Source of the DNA: SLRI01 sp964402505
Lineage (GTDB): Bacteria; Pseudomonadota; Alphaproteobacteria; Geminicoccales; Geminicoccaceae
Assembly: GCA_964402505.1 (NCBI GenBank)
Contig: CAYOCP010000024.1
Coordinates: forward strand, 9,576 to 73,575
DNA length: 64,000 bases
Direction of reading: 5' to 3'
The translations under genes and the position numbers were made by a program. This document shows, piece after piece, positions 8,560 through 17,747 of this stretch. Within the stretch, counting starts at the first letter, position 1. Every line of letters starts with the position of its first letter. The notes beneath the pieces are model-generated. The model searched no databases, was not told where the DNA came from, and saw only the letters and a list, made by a program, of their open reading frames with translations.

Positions 8560-9822
8560 TCAAGTCCCTTTCGCCGGTCGCATGAAGAAGCCTGCGAGCT
8601 CGACCTCGGCCGACAGGACGAACTGGTCCACGATCTCCAGCGTGTCCAGCCGATAGCCGCCGGCGATGAGCAGGGCGGCATCGCGGGCGAAGCTCGCGGG
8701 TGCGCACGAGACGTAGACGATGCGGCTTGCATTGGCCCTGGCGAGCTCGACGGCCTGCGCCTCGGCACCCGCGCGCGGCGGGTCCAGCAAGACCGCGTCG
8801 CACCCGGCGAGCTCGCTTGCGGCGAGAGGTGCCTGAAAGAGGTTGCGGCAGCTCGCAATGATCCGCGGATGACGGCAGGCGGCGACGAGCTCGGCCGCAC
8901 TATCGAAGGCGCGGATCGCCGTACCCCGCTCGGCCAGTGGCAGGCCCAGCGTGCCCACCCCGCAGAACAGGTCGACCGCGCGGCGACCGCCGTCGAGATG
9001 GCGAAGCACGAACGCCTGCAGGCTCGCCTCACCTTCCGCGGTCGCTTGCAGAAAGGCCGCAGGCGGCAGCTCGACCGGCAATCCAGCGATGGTGAGGATC
9101 GCCGGCAGGTGGGCGACCATGGGTTCCGGCTCGCTGCCCTCGACGGCGACGGCGAGACGCACCAGCCGCTCCGTTTCGGCAAACGCCACCAGGACCTCCC
9201 GGTCTCGGAGGTCCGGCTGTGCTGCCAGATGGAGCACGAGTTCTACACCCCCATCGAGTTGGGTCAGTGTCGCGCCGCCGCCCCCGCGTGCGCAACCGAT
9301 GCGCGCAATGAGCTGTCCTAGGGGAACAAGGAGGGCCGCCAGCTCGGGGCGCGCGATGGGGCAGCATTCAATCGGCGCGACCTCATTGCTGTGGCGTCGG
9401 TAAAAGCCGAGCCGTCCGGCCTTGTCGAAGGCGAGCCGGAGCCGGCGACGGGAGTGGAGCGGGCTGCGTCGAAAGACGATCGGCTCCGGCACCTCGATGC
9501 CGCGGGCGCGTAGGGCACCCAAGACGTGCCGGCGCTTCAGCTCCTCATAGGCATTCGATTCGAGATGCTGAAGTGTGCAGCCGCCGCAGCTGCCGAAATA
9601 CGGACAAGCGGGCCGTGCCCGCTCGCTGCTCGCGGCTAGGCAGCACAGGGGCTCGAGCCAGCCCCGGCGGCCCGCGTGACGTACGAGCCAGCGCTCCCCG
9701 GGCAAGGCACCTGGCACGAAGAGGCGCTTGCCCTCCAGGGTGACCGTGCCTTCGCCCTTGAATGCGAGGCCCTCGATAGCAATCTCGAAAGGATGTCGGG
9801 ACGGTGGGCGGTGCCGTTTCAA
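8560..9822 (-). CDS. class I SAM-dependent RNA (uracil-C5) methyltransferase, TrmA/RlmD family
   Basis: A 420-residue enzyme that would methylate uracil in rRNA or tRNA. It has an N-terminal TRAM-like region, iron-sulfur cysteines in ACPYFGSCGGCTLQH plus a later CCP, SAM motif AVDLFCGVGTLGLPL, DPPRAG, and the catalytic-cysteine block IVYVSCAPASFARD near the end. The upstream frame is open, but TTG at 9822-9820 overlaps the stop codon of the preceding small gene as TTGA and lies just before conserved sequence (KRHRPPSRHPFEIAIEGLA), so I place the start there. RlmC, RlmD and TrmA cannot be separated by eye. It is the second gene of a two-gene minus-strand unit. Confidence 0.88.
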   Translation of the reverse strand: MKRHRPPSRHPFEIAIEGLAFKGEGTVTLEGKRLFVPGALPGERWLVRHAGRRGWLEPLCCLAASSERARPACPYFGSCGGCTLQHLESNAYEELKRRHVLGALRARGIEVPEPIVFRRSPLHSRRRLRLAFDKAGRLGFYRRHSNEVAPIECCPIARPELAALLVPLGQLIARIGCARGGGGATLTQLDGGVELVLHLAAQPDLRDREVLVAFAETERLVRLAVAVEGSEPEPMVAHLPAILTIAGLPVELPPAAFLQATAEGEASLQAFVLRHLDGGRRAVDLFCGVGTLGLPLAERGTAIRAFDSAAELVAACRHPRIIASCRNLFQAPLAASELAGCDAVLLDPPRAGAEAQAVELARANASRIVYVSCAPASFARDAALLIAGGYRLDTLEIVDQFVLSAEVELAGFFMRPAKGT

Positions 9823-10115
9823 GGTCGTGCCGTCTTGACGACGAAGCTGGCGCTTGAAGCCGGGTCTTGGGGGTCGAGGCGGAGCAGCAGCACGTCGCCC
9901 TCCTCGTCGCCGAGCAGCAGGAAGACGAAGTCGCTGGTGGCGCTCATCTCTGTGACGTGAAAGCCTGGCGGCAGGACGATGGTCCCGGTGCCGACCAGCG
10001 CCTGCTCCTCGTTGCCACGCTCGACCATCAGCCAGACGAGCGCCACGACACCGACGACGATCACCACTGCGGCCACCACGTTGAAGACCTTGATGATGCC
10101 GAGATATCGTTCCAT
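9819..10115 (-). CDS. small single-pass membrane protein, DUF6476-like
   Basis: A 98-residue protein: MERYLGIIKVFN, then one membrane helix (VVAAVVIVVGVVALVWLMV), then a roughly 65-residue soluble beta-rich domain (TIVLPPGFHVTEMSATSDFVFLLLGDEEGDVLLLRLDP). This looks like a small alphaproteobacterial family of unknown function, probably DUF6476; the name is from memory. ATG at 10115 is preferred; an upstream ATG at 10139 would extend it toward the divergent rluD gene. The RNA methyltransferase start overlaps its stop, so the two are probably coupled. Confidence 0.75.
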   Translation of the reverse strand: MERYLGIIKVFNVVAAVVIVVGVVALVWLMVERGNEEQALVGTGTIVLPPGFHVTEMSATSDFVFLLLGDEEGDVLLLRLDPQDPASSASFVVKTARP

Positions 10116-10150
10116 TGCCTGTCCGCCGCCGGCTGCCATCAGGTTGGTGC

Positions 10151-11101
10151 ATGGCTGAGCCGGCGCTGGTCGAGATTACCGAGGGCGAATCCGGCCGCAG
10201 GATCGATGCGGTGCTGGCCGAACGGCTCGAAGACCTGTCGCGATCGCGGCTGCAGTCGCTGATGCGCGACGGGCACCTGACCGTCGGCGACAGGGTGGTA
10301 ACCGAGGGCAAGCGACGGGTCAAACCGGGCGAGCGCTACCGTCTCGTCGTGCCGCCTTTGGCCTCGTTAAATCTCGTTCCGGAGAATTGGCCGCTCGCCG
10401 TGGTGTTCGAGGATGATGACCTACTCGTCGTCGACAAGCCGGCGGGGCTCGTCGTCCATCCCTCGGCAGGCCATGACCGAAACACCTTGGTGCACGCGCT
10501 GCTAGGACATTGCGGGGCGAGCCTTTCGGGCATTGGCGGGATCGAGCGGCCGGGCATCGTGCATCGCATCGACAAGGACGTGAGCGGTCTTCTGGTCGTC
10601 GCCAAGCACGATCGCGCGCACAGGGGCCTCGCCGGCCAATTCACCCTGCACAGCGTCGATCGGCTCTACGAGGCCGTTGTCCACGGCATGCCCAGTCCCT
10701 CAGCCGGCACGATCGACAGGCCGATCGGCCGCCATCCGGTGGACCGCAAGCGCATGGCGATCGTTTCGACGGGCAAGCCGGCGGTGACCCGCTATCGCCT
10801 GCTCGCATCGGAGGGTGGGCTGATCGCGCGCATCGAGTTGGCGCTCCAGACCGGGCGCACGCATCAGATCCGGGTGCACCTCTCGGGCCTCGGGCATCCG
10901 CTCCTCGGCGACCGGCTCTACCACTCGCGCCGACACCGGGAACTGCCGGCGGCGCTTCGGGCGGAGATCGAGACCCTGGGACGGGTGGCGCTCCACGCGC
11001 GCGTGCTCGGCTTCACCCATCCCGGCACGGGTGAACGTCTGCGCTTCGAATCCCCGCCGCCAGCGATATTTGATCGACTTCTGGCTCTTGCTCGGGCATA
11101 G
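10151..11101 (+). CDS. rluD: RluA-family 23S rRNA pseudouridine synthase (RluD-like)
   Basis: A 316-residue protein with an N-terminal S4 RNA-binding domain (GRRIDAVLAERLEDLSRSRLQSLMRDGHLTV split over about 16-45) and a catalytic domain with HRIDKDVSGLLVVAK, where Asp141 is the expected catalytic residue. The C-terminal block GRTHQIRVHLSGLGHPLLGD is typical. ATG at 10151 gives the family N-terminus MAEPALVEI; upstream codons in frame are spurious. It is divergent from the small membrane-protein gene, with about 35 bases between starts, and lies upstream of rpoH as in other alphaproteobacteria. RluD versus RluC is not certain. Confidence 0.9.
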   Translation: MAEPALVEITEGESGRRIDAVLAERLEDLSRSRLQSLMRDGHLTVGDRVVTEGKRRVKPGERYRLVVPPLASLNLVPENWPLAVVFEDDDLLVVDKPAGLVVHPSAGHDRNTLVHALLGHCGASLSGIGGIERPGIVHRIDKDVSGLLVVAKHDRAHRGLAGQFTLHSVDRLYEAVVHGMPSPSAGTIDRPIGRHPVDRKRMAIVSTGKPAVTRYRLLASEGGLIARIELALQTGRTHQIRVHLSGLGHPLLGDRLYHSRRHRELPAALRAEIETLGRVALHARVLGFTHPGTGERLRFESPPPAIFDRLLALARA

Positions 11102-11105
11102 CTTG

Positions 11106-11132
11106 CGCGGTCGGGGCATCCGGACCGCGTTT
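11106..11132 (+). terminator. possible terminator after rluD
   Basis: CGCGGTC at 11106-11112 and GACCGCG at 11123-11129 form a 7-bp stem followed by TTT and, a few bases on, a second short A/T stretch. It is weak, but placed directly after the rluD stop and 120 bases before rpoH. Confidence 0.35.
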
Positions 11133-11253
11133 GGCAAATTTTCATGCAACGAATCAGTCGCGGCGATGTTAAGGGTTGGGGTGATCGCGTGGTACTCCGG
11201 GTGCTGATAACCGGAACGTGATCGGGTGTGCTTGAACTAGCGGAACGTCATCG

Positions 11254-12156
11254 ATGGCAAGTCTTCCCACTGTTCCCCTCGAGGGCAGCGGTCTTTCGCG
11301 TTATCTCGAGGAAATCCGGCGGTTCCCCATGCTCGAGCCGGAAGAGGAGTACATGCTCGCGAAGCGGTGGCGCGAGAACGACGATGTCGCGGCCGCGCAC
11401 ACGCTGGTGACGAGCCATTTGCGCCTCGTGGCCAAGATCGCCATGGGCTATCGCGGTTACGGCCTGCCGATGAACGAGATCATCTCGGAGGGCAATGTCG
11501 GGCTGATGCAGGCGGTCAAGCGGTTCGAGCCGGAGCGCGGCTTCCGGCTCGCCACCTATGCAATGTGGTGGATCAGGGCCGCCATTCAGGAATACATCCT
11601 CCATTCCTGGTCGCTGGTGAAGCTCGGCACCACCGCGGCGCAGAAGAAGCTCTTCTTCAACCTGCGCCGGCTGAAGAGCCAGATGCAGGCCATCGAGGAG
11701 GGCGATCTGAGTCCCGAGGCGGTGAAGAAAATCGCCGACACACTGGCCGTCACCGAGCAGGACGTCATCGACATGAACCGGCGACTCGAAGGGCCGGACC
11801 ATTCGCTAAATGCTACGTTGCGCGCCGAGAGCGACATGGAGTGGCAGGACTGGCTGGTCGACGACCGGGCGACGCAGGACGCGATGCTGGCGGAGGACGA
11901 CGAGCTCGATCATCGCCGCGATCTCCTGGCGAGCGCCATGCACGTCCTCAACGACCGTGAGAAGCATATCCTGACGGAGCGCCGGCTCACGGAGAACCCG
12001 ACCACCCTGGAGGAGCTCAGCGGTCAGTACGGTATCAGCCGCGAGCGGGTCCGCCAGATCGAGGTGCGCGCCTTCGAGAAGCTGCAGAAGGCCATTCGCG
12101 GCATGGAGGCGAGCCGCACCGCCGAAGCGGCCGCGGCGACCATCCCGCCGCACTGA
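11254..12156 (+). CDS. rpoH: RNA polymerase heat-shock sigma factor RpoH (sigma-32)
   Basis: A 300-residue group 3 sigma factor. Region 2 carries AMGYRGYGLPMNEIISEGNVGLMQA and FRLATYAMWWIRAAIQEYIL. Just after it comes the RpoH-box-like LGTTAAQKKLFFNLRRLK, which distinguishes RpoH from RpoD. Region 4 has TLEELSGQYGISRERVRQIEVRAFEKLQ. It directs transcription of chaperone and protease genes. The start ATG at 11254 gives the usual family N-terminus. The 152-base upstream gap contains several GGAAC elements, but I cannot identify a promoter with confidence. Whether it is RpoH1 or RpoH2 is not decidable. Confidence 0.95.
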   Translation: MASLPTVPLEGSGLSRYLEEIRRFPMLEPEEEYMLAKRWRENDDVAAAHTLVTSHLRLVAKIAMGYRGYGLPMNEIISEGNVGLMQAVKRFEPERGFRLATYAMWWIRAAIQEYILHSWSLVKLGTTAAQKKLFFNLRRLKSQMQAIEEGDLSPEAVKKIADTLAVTEQDVIDMNRRLEGPDHSLNATLRAESDMEWQDWLVDDRATQDAMLAEDDELDHRRDLLASAMHVLNDREKHILTERRLTENPTTLEELSGQYGISRERVRQIEVRAFEKLQKAIRGMEASRTAEAAAATIPPH

Positions 12157-12196
12157 GAGGCAGGGACGGCGGCCGTCCGTAGCAGCATGTTGTTCT

Positions 12197-12772
12197 TCAG
12201 GCGTGTCCTGCCGTGGAGGACAGGAGCGACGGATCGACACCGATCTTGTTGAGGGCGCCGGCCCACTTCTCCGTGTCGTCGAGCTCGAAGACGATGCGCT
12301 CGTCGGGCGGGGCGATGAGCCAGCCATTCTTCTGAATTTCGGCGTCGAGCTGTCCCGCGGCCCAGCCTGCATAGCCGAGGGCGAAGACCCGCTGTCGCGG
12401 CCCGGTGCCGCTGGCAATCGCCTTCAGCACGTCGACCGTCGCGGTCAACGCAAACGCCGCATCGATCAAAAGCGTGTTCTCGTGCACGTAGTCCTGCGTG
12501 TGCAGAACGAAGCCGCGGCTGCTCTCGACGGGGCCACCCACATGGACCTTGAGCTTGGCGGCCTCGGCGGTGGGCTCGATGCCGAGCTGCTCGACGATCG
12601 TCTTGAACTCGACGTTCTCCGCGAGCTGGTTGACGATGATCCCCATGGCTCCCTCGTCCGAGTGGGCGCAGAGATAGATCACCGAGCGGTCGAAGCGCGG
12701 GTCGGGCATGCCCGGCATGGCCACGAGCAGCATGCCGGCGAGGTGGTTGTCGTTGGCGTCGTCGGTTTGCAT
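12197..12772 (-). CDS. YqgE/AlgH family protein (UPF0301)
   Basis: A 191-residue cytoplasmic protein with the family signatures LAGMLLVAMPGMPDPRFDRSV, GAMGIIVNQ, VHVGGPVESSRGFVLHT and LGYAGWAAGQLDAEI. The molecular function is unknown; it has been linked to alginate regulation and is often found near ruvX. The start is the ATG at 12772, where similarity begins; upstream in-frame codons lie in the divergent intergenic region. It is convergent with rpoH, and nothing nearby suggests a more specific role. Confidence 0.9.
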   Translation of the reverse strand: MQTDDANDNHLAGMLLVAMPGMPDPRFDRSVIYLCAHSDEGAMGIIVNQLAENVEFKTIVEQLGIEPTAEAAKLKVHVGGPVESSRGFVLHTQDYVHENTLLIDAAFALTATVDVLKAIASGTGPRQRVFALGYAGWAAGQLDAEIQKNGWLIAPPDERIVFELDDTEKWAGALNKIGVDPSLLSSTAGHA

Positions 12773-12867
12773 GGCTAAGAGATAACGGCTTGCTGCCGGC
12801 GCAACAAGAGAGCCCGAGCCGGCGATTCTTCCCCCGTTCAATCAACGCAACGAACGAGAGATGCCTC

Positions 12868-13353
12868 ATGACGATCAAGACCGGTGACCGGCTGCCCGAT
12901 GCGACCTTCAAGCGCAACGATGCCGGCGACATCACGGACGTGACGACGAGCGAGCTCTGCGCGGGCAAGAAGGTGGTGCTGTTCGCCGTGCCCGGGGCGT
13001 ACACGCCCACCTGCCACGCAAAGCACGTGCCGAGCTATCTGCAGCACTACGATGCGCTGAAGGCGAAGGGCGTCGACACCGTCGCCTGCGTCGCCGTCAA
13101 CGATCCATTCGTACTCGGCGAATGGGCCAAAGCCTCCGGTGTCGGCGACAAGATCGTCATGCTGTCGGACGGCAATGCGGAGTTCACCAGAGCCATCGGT
13201 CTCGACTTCGACGGCAGCGCCTTCAAGCTCGGCACGCGCTCCAAGCGCTACGCCATGATCGTCGAGGACGGTGTCGTGAAGTCGCTCGCGGTCGAGGAAG
13301 CGCCGCCAATGATGGAGGTGTCCGGCGCCGACAAGGTCCTGGCAGCTCTCTGA
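12868..13353 (+). CDS. peroxiredoxin, Prx5/AhpE-like thiol peroxidase
   Basis: A 161-residue cytoplasmic thiol peroxidase. The peroxidatic motif is PGAYTPTCHAKHVP with Cys49 as the attacking thiol. Further cysteines at about 31 and 77 could resolve, but no canonical Prx5 C-terminal resolving cysteine is evident, so it may be a 1-Cys or glutaredoxin-dependent enzyme. ATG at 12868 is the family start. It is divergent from yqgE and convergent with rnhA (6 bases between stops). Confidence 0.93.
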   Translation: MTIKTGDRLPDATFKRNDAGDITDVTTSELCAGKKVVLFAVPGAYTPTCHAKHVPSYLQHYDALKAKGVDTVACVAVNDPFVLGEWAKASGVGDKIVMLSDGNAEFTRAIGLDFDGSAFKLGTRSKRYAMIVEDGVVKSLAVEEAPPMMEVSGADKVLAAL

Positions 13354-13359
13354 GCAGCC

Positions 13360-13845
13360 TCAGCGATTGACCTTCGCATTCCTGATTGCCGCCGTGGCCA
13401 ACCCGTCGGCCCGCTCGTTGAGCGGGTCGCCGGCATGGCCCTTCGTCCACGCCCACTCGATCTCGTGCGGTTCGGCAGCCCCTTCCAGGCGCTGCCAGAG
13501 ATCAACGTTCTTGACGGCCTTCTTGTCGGCAGTTTTCCAGCCCTTCGCCTTCCAGCCGTCGAGCCATCGGGTAATGCCCTGGCGCAGATAGGCGCTGTCG
13601 GTCACGAGACGCACGCGCATGGGCCGCTTCAGGCTCTCGAGTGCCATGATCGCGGCCATCAGCTCCATCCGGTTGTTGGTCGTCGCCGGCTCGTAGCCGG
13701 AGAGTTCGCGCTCGTGCCCGCGCCATCGCAGGACCGCACCCCAGCCGCCGGGCCCGGGATTGCCGCTGCACCCGCCATCGGTATGGATCTCGACGACATC
13801 ATCGGCAGACACCATCCCGCCTGCCGCCGCGTCACGCGAGGCCAT
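13360..13845 (-). CDS. rnhA: ribonuclease HI
   Basis: Degrades the RNA strand of RNA-DNA hybrids. The catalytic DEDD set is visible: EIHTDGGCSGNPGPGGWGA (first Asp), NRMELMA (Glu), LVTDSAYL (Asp) and GDPLNERAD near the end (last Asp). ATG at 13845 has a strong GGGAGG ribosome site nine bases upstream and overlaps the end of thrB by 14 bases (161 residues). ATG at 13815 would give the more usual 151 residues and remains possible. It is the last gene of the ispH-thrB-rnhA operon. Confidence 0.95.
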   Translation of the reverse strand: MASRDAAAGGMVSADDVVEIHTDGGCSGNPGPGGWGAVLRWRGHERELSGYEPATTNNRMELMAAIMALESLKRPMRVRLVTDSAYLRQGITRWLDGWKAKGWKTADKKAVKNVDLWQRLEGAAEPHEIEWAWTKGHAGDPLNERADGLATAAIRNAKVNR

Positions 13846-14794
13846 AGGCCCGGGCCTCCCGGACGCGCCTGTGGAAAGCGAGCTTCTGCGCGTACTCCAT
13901 CGGATCCTTGGGCCTGACCAAGGCACCGTCGACCTGGTTCAGCCAGTCGAACAGGCGAGTGAGCAGGAAGCGCATGGCCGCTCCGCGGCAGAGCACCGGC
14001 AGCGCCTCGATCTCGGCCGGCTCGAGCGGGCGCACTGTCTGATAGCCGGCGAGCAGCGCGCGCGACTTGGTGAGGTTGAACTCGGCCCGCGGCTCGAAGC
14101 ACCAGGCATTGAGGCAGATGGCGATGTCGTAGGCGAATCGGTCGCTGCAGGCGAAGTAGAAGTCGATGACGCCGGTGACGCGGGCGCCCTCGAAGAACAC
14201 GTTGTCGGGAAAGAGATCGGCATGAATGACGCCCGATGGCAGCTCCTGCGGCCAGTCGCGCTCGAGCCGGTCGAGCTCTCTGGATATGGCCTCGGTGAGG
14301 TCCGCGGCGGGGGGAACCGGGCTCAGCCGGCAGGCCTCGAAGAGCGGCCGCCAGCTCGCCACCGAAAGCGCATTCGCCCTGAAGCCGGAAAAATCACCAA
14401 CCGCCCGATGCAGGTCGGCGAGCGTGCCGCCCAGGGCAGCGCAGCGCGCCGCGTCGATCCGCTTCGGCGAGCGGCCGTCGAGAAAGCTGACGATTGCCGC
14501 CGGCTTGCCGCACAACTGCTGAAGGCTGCGGCCATGGCGGTCGTGGATCGGCACGGGACAGGCGATGCCCCGCTCGGCCAAATGATCCATCAGCATGAGA
14601 AAGAACGGCAGGTCCGCCGGCTGGACCCGCTTCTCGTAGATCGTCAGGATGAAGCGGCCGGTGGTCGTCTCGAGGCGGAAATTCGAGTTCTCGACACCCT
14701 CGGCAATGGGCTCGAGGGTCTTGGCCTCGCCGATGTCGTACTGCGCCAGGAGCGCCTCGAGGGCCGGCCCCGGAACCGAGGTATAGACCGCCAT
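13832..14794 (-). CDS. thrB: homoserine kinase, aminoglycoside-phosphotransferase fold
   Basis: A 320-residue kinase that phosphorylates L-homoserine in threonine synthesis. It is the Zymomonas/rhizobium-type ThrB of the choline kinase/APH fold, not the GHMP type. Marks are MAVYTSVPGPALEALLAQY at the start, GVENSNFRLETTTGRFILT (nucleotide loop), the catalytic HADLFPDNVFF and the metal-binding VIDFYFA. Start at ATG 14794; seven upstream codons look unconserved. It lies between ispH and rnhA on the same strand. Confidence 0.94.
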   Translation of the reverse strand: MAVYTSVPGPALEALLAQYDIGEAKTLEPIAEGVENSNFRLETTTGRFILTIYEKRVQPADLPFFLMLMDHLAERGIACPVPIHDRHGRSLQQLCGKPAAIVSFLDGRSPKRIDAARCAALGGTLADLHRAVGDFSGFRANALSVASWRPLFEACRLSPVPPAADLTEAISRELDRLERDWPQELPSGVIHADLFPDNVFFEGARVTGVIDFYFACSDRFAYDIAICLNAWCFEPRAEFNLTKSRALLAGYQTVRPLEPAEIEALPVLCRGAAMRFLLTRLFDWLNQVDGALVRPKDPMEYAQKLAFHRRVREARAYGLA

Positions 14795-14885
14795 CCACCA
14801 CCAGTCAGCTCGCATGCGACCCGCGCCTTATGCCGGCCCGGGCACGGCTTGTCACGCGGCACAGGGGCCGCGCGCCGGTTTGGCT

Positions 14886-15857
14886 TCAGGAGGCGTTCTG
14901 CAGGCGGCGCACAGGAATTGGCGGGACGCGAAAGGAGACGTTCTCGTCGGTGAGGCTGACGGTCGTGACCTCGACCTCGTAGCGTGCCCGAAAGGCCGCG
15001 ATCACCTCCTCGACCAGCACCTCGGGCGCCGAGGCGCCGGCGGTCAGCCCGACCGCGGCCACGCCGTCGAGATCCTGCCAGTCAATGTCCGCTGCCGACT
15101 GAATGAGCAGCGCGCGTGCGCAGCCATTCTGCTTCGCCACCTCCACCAGCCGAAGTGAATTGGAGGAGTTGGGCGCGCCGACCACCAGCACGAGATCGGC
15201 GCTCGGCGCAATCGCCGCCACCGCCTCCTGACGGTTGGTGGTGGCGTAGCAGATGTCTTCGCTGCGCGGTCCGGAGATCCCGGGAAAGCGTTCGCGCAAC
15301 ACGGCAACGATGGCGGCCGTGTCGGTGAGCGAGAGCGTCGTCTGCGTGGCGTAGGCGACCCTTTGCGGATCGGGCACCTCGACCGTCAGCGCATCGCGGA
15401 CGGTCTCGACCAGGATGACGGCGCCGTCGTCCACCTGTCCCATGGTGCCCTCGACCTCGGGATGGCCGGCATGGCCGACCAGGAGCACGGTGTGCCCGTC
15501 CGCATGGTGGCGCTCGACCTCGCGATGCACCTTGCTGACCAGGGGACAGGTGGCGTCGGCGAAGATCAGCCGGCGACGGCGCGCCTCGGCCGGCACCCGC
15601 TTCGGCACCCCGTGCGCCGAGAAAACCACGACGGCGTCGTCCGGCACCTCATCGAGTTCGTCCACGAAGACGGCACCGAGAACGCGGAGCTCCTCGACAA
15701 CGTGGCGGTTGTGCACGATCTCGTGCCGCACGTAGACTGGCGGCCCGTTCTTCCGCAATGCCTCCTTGACGATGGCGATGGCGCGATCCACGCCGGCGCA
15801 GAAGCCGCGCGGATTGGCGAGGCAAATGGTCAAGGGCGGGCGTTCGACAGGCGGCAA
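14886..15857 (-). CDS. ispH: 4-hydroxy-3-methylbut-2-enyl diphosphate reductase
   Basis: Last enzyme of the MEP isoprenoid pathway; it makes IPP and DMAPP using a [4Fe-4S] cluster. 323 residues. The three cluster cysteines are Cys20 (NPRGFCAGVDRA), Cys104 (DATCPLVSKVH) and Cys203 (ICYATTNRQEA). The proton-donor region HAGHPEVEGTMGQ and the SNSLRLVEVA block are present. It is first in the minus-strand operon with thrB and rnhA. The 157-base divergent gap to the efflux gene should hold both promoters. Confidence 0.97.
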   Translation of the reverse strand: MPPVERPPLTICLANPRGFCAGVDRAIAIVKEALRKNGPPVYVRHEIVHNRHVVEELRVLGAVFVDELDEVPDDAVVVFSAHGVPKRVPAEARRRRLIFADATCPLVSKVHREVERHHADGHTVLLVGHAGHPEVEGTMGQVDDGAVILVETVRDALTVEVPDPQRVAYATQTTLSLTDTAAIVAVLRERFPGISGPRSEDICYATTNRQEAVAAIAPSADLVLVVGAPNSSNSLRLVEVAKQNGCARALLIQSAADIDWQDLDGVAAVGLTAGASAPEVLVEEVIAAFRARYEVEVTTVSLTDENVSFRVPPIPVRRLQNAS

Positions 15858-16014
15858 GGCAGGCTCCGAGGCGGGAGGGGAAGCGGCCGCATCCGGCGCC
15901 GTCGGCCGGCCGGATGGTTAAGTTGTCGGTCGATAGCATATCGGACCCTCCGGCGCGAGGGCCGACGATCGGCATAGCAGCGCGGCGGCGGGCCCGCGCG
16001 AGCGAGGGAGTTCT

Positions 16015-17238
16015 GTGACGATGGCGAGCCGCACGTCCGTGGCGTTGGCCGACGGCACCCGGATCGAGGAATGGCGGCTGATCCTCATTCTCGTGGTGGC
16101 AACCGCCATCGGACCCTTCTCGATGCAGATCTTCCTGCCGGCCTTGCCGGCCATCCAGGCCGGATTCGTCGTTTCCGCCGCGACCGCACAGCTCGCCTTC
16201 TCGCTTTCCGCCCTGGCGATGGCGGTGGCGACGCTGCTCTACGGGCCGCTTTCGGACCGGCTCGGACGGCGGCCGGCGCTGATGGCCGGTCTCCTGGTGT
16301 ACCTGGCGGGCAGCTTGATCTGCGCCTTCGCCGGCTCGATCATGCTCCTGGTCCTTGGTCGCATCATCCAGGCCGCCGGTGGTTGCGCCGGCATGGTGCT
16401 GGGCCGCGCCATCGTCCGCGATCTCTACGATCGCGAGCGGTCGGCGGCGGCCATCGCCTATGTGACCATGGCAATGGTGGTGGCGCCGATGGTGGCACCG
16501 GCGATAGGTGGTGTGCTGACCGATCTTTTCGGCTGGCCGGCCGTGTTCCTGGTCGGTGGCGCTCTCGGTGTGCCGGTGCTGATCGCCGTCCGCGGTCATC
16601 TGCCTGAGACCCTGGCGCCGCGCACCGGGCCAGCCAACACAAAATCGATGCTCGGCGACTTCGCGACGCTGATCCGATTGCCCGCCTTTGTCGGTTTCGC
16701 GTTGCAGGGCGGCTTCTCGATGGCCGTATTCTTCAGTTTTTTGGCCGCTGCCCCCTACGTGATGATCACCGTGCTCGAGCGCCCGCCATCGGAGTACGGC
16801 ATGATGTTCATCGTCGTCTCTGCGGCCTTCATGGCCGGCAACTTCGCGGCGGCCCGTCTCGGCCCGCGCCTCGGCATCGATCGGATGGTGCTGGGCGGCA
16901 GCGTCGGCACCCTTCTCGGAACCCTCGTGCTGCTGGTGCTGGTGCCGGCCGTCTACGCGACCCCATGGGCCCTCTTCCTGCCGATGATGATGATCTCCTT
17001 CACTCAGGGGATGTCCCTGCCCAACAGCATCGCGGCGTCGATCAGCATCAGACCCGATCTCGCCGGCGCCGCTTCCGGCCTTGCCGGCTTCCTGCAGATG
17101 GGCACGGCTGCCGTGGCCGCCCAGGTCACCGGCTCCATCCAGGCCGGCACGCCCTATCCCATGGCCATCGGCATGACGGTCTGCGCTGCCCTGACGATGG
17201 CGAGCGCCGTTTTCGCCGTGCGCCACGCGCGCGCCTGA
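16015..17238 (+). CDS. Bcr/CflA-type major facilitator drug efflux transporter
   Basis: A 407-residue, 12-helix MFS antiporter. The loop 2-3 signature LYGPLSDRLGRRPALMAGL is present, and the N-terminal helix ends in IFLPALPAIQAGF, typical of the Bcr/CflA drug-resistance subfamily. GTG at 16015 or ATG at 16021 can serve as start; a GAGGGAG ribosome site precedes both, and 16015 is used. A MarR regulator follows 14 bases downstream on the same strand, suggesting local substrate-responsive control. The substrate is unknown. Confidence 0.88.
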   Translation: MTMASRTSVALADGTRIEEWRLILILVVATAIGPFSMQIFLPALPAIQAGFVVSAATAQLAFSLSALAMAVATLLYGPLSDRLGRRPALMAGLLVYLAGSLICAFAGSIMLLVLGRIIQAAGGCAGMVLGRAIVRDLYDRERSAAAIAYVTMAMVVAPMVAPAIGGVLTDLFGWPAVFLVGGALGVPVLIAVRGHLPETLAPRTGPANTKSMLGDFATLIRLPAFVGFALQGGFSMAVFFSFLAAAPYVMITVLERPPSEYGMMFIVVSAAFMAGNFAAARLGPRLGIDRMVLGGSVGTLLGTLVLLVLVPAVYATPWALFLPMMMISFTQGMSLPNSIAASISIRPDLAGAASGLAGFLQMGTAAVAAQVTGSIQAGTPYPMAIGMTVCAALTMASAVFAVRHARA

Positions 17239-17252
17239 GCGGCGGACGGGGC

Positions 17253-17681
17253 ATGGGCAGCACCGACCAGGACTACGTGCTCGAGCGGCAGGTCGGTTAC
17301 CTGCTGCGGCGGGCCAATCAGCGCCACGCGGCGCTCTTCGCCCGGCATTTCGCCGCTTTCGACCTGACGCCGCTGCAGTTCGCCGTGCTGATGAAGCTTC
17401 TGGCCTCGGGTCCCCTGTCGCAGAACCACCTGGGCCGGCTCACCGCCATGGACCCCAACACGGCCCAAGGTGTCATCCAACGTCTCCTGCGGCGCCAACT
17501 GGTGGCGCGCCGGCCGAGCCCGGAGGACCGGCGGCGCAAGCTTCTTTCGCTCACCGAGACGGGCCTGGCGCTGGCCGCCCGGTTGACGGTCGAGGGCAAG
17601 GCGATCAGCGAGGCGACCCTCGCGCCATTGACGGCGCGGGAACGCCAGCAACTCCTGGTCCTGCTAACCAAGCTCGTCTGA
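17253..17681 (+). CDS. MarR-family transcriptional regulator
   Basis: A 142-residue winged-helix dimer protein. The DNA-binding segment is GPLSQNHLGRLTAMDPNTAQGVIQRLLRR and the wing is RRPSPEDRRRKLLSLTETG (each a contiguous family block). The start at ATG 17253 gives MGSTDQDYVLERQVGYLLRR. Its place directly after the efflux gene suggests it represses that unit and itself in response to a small ligand. No operator palindrome was identified. Confidence 0.9.
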   Translation: MGSTDQDYVLERQVGYLLRRANQRHAALFARHFAAFDLTPLQFAVLMKLLASGPLSQNHLGRLTAMDPNTAQGVIQRLLRRQLVARRPSPEDRRRKLLSLTETGLALAARLTVEGKAISEATLAPLTARERQQLLVLLTKLV

Positions 17682-17747
17682 AAACGAAAGCGCGCCGGAT
17701 CGGCTTGACAGCCGCGCGAGCGAACGTCATCGCCTTCCGCAAACGGC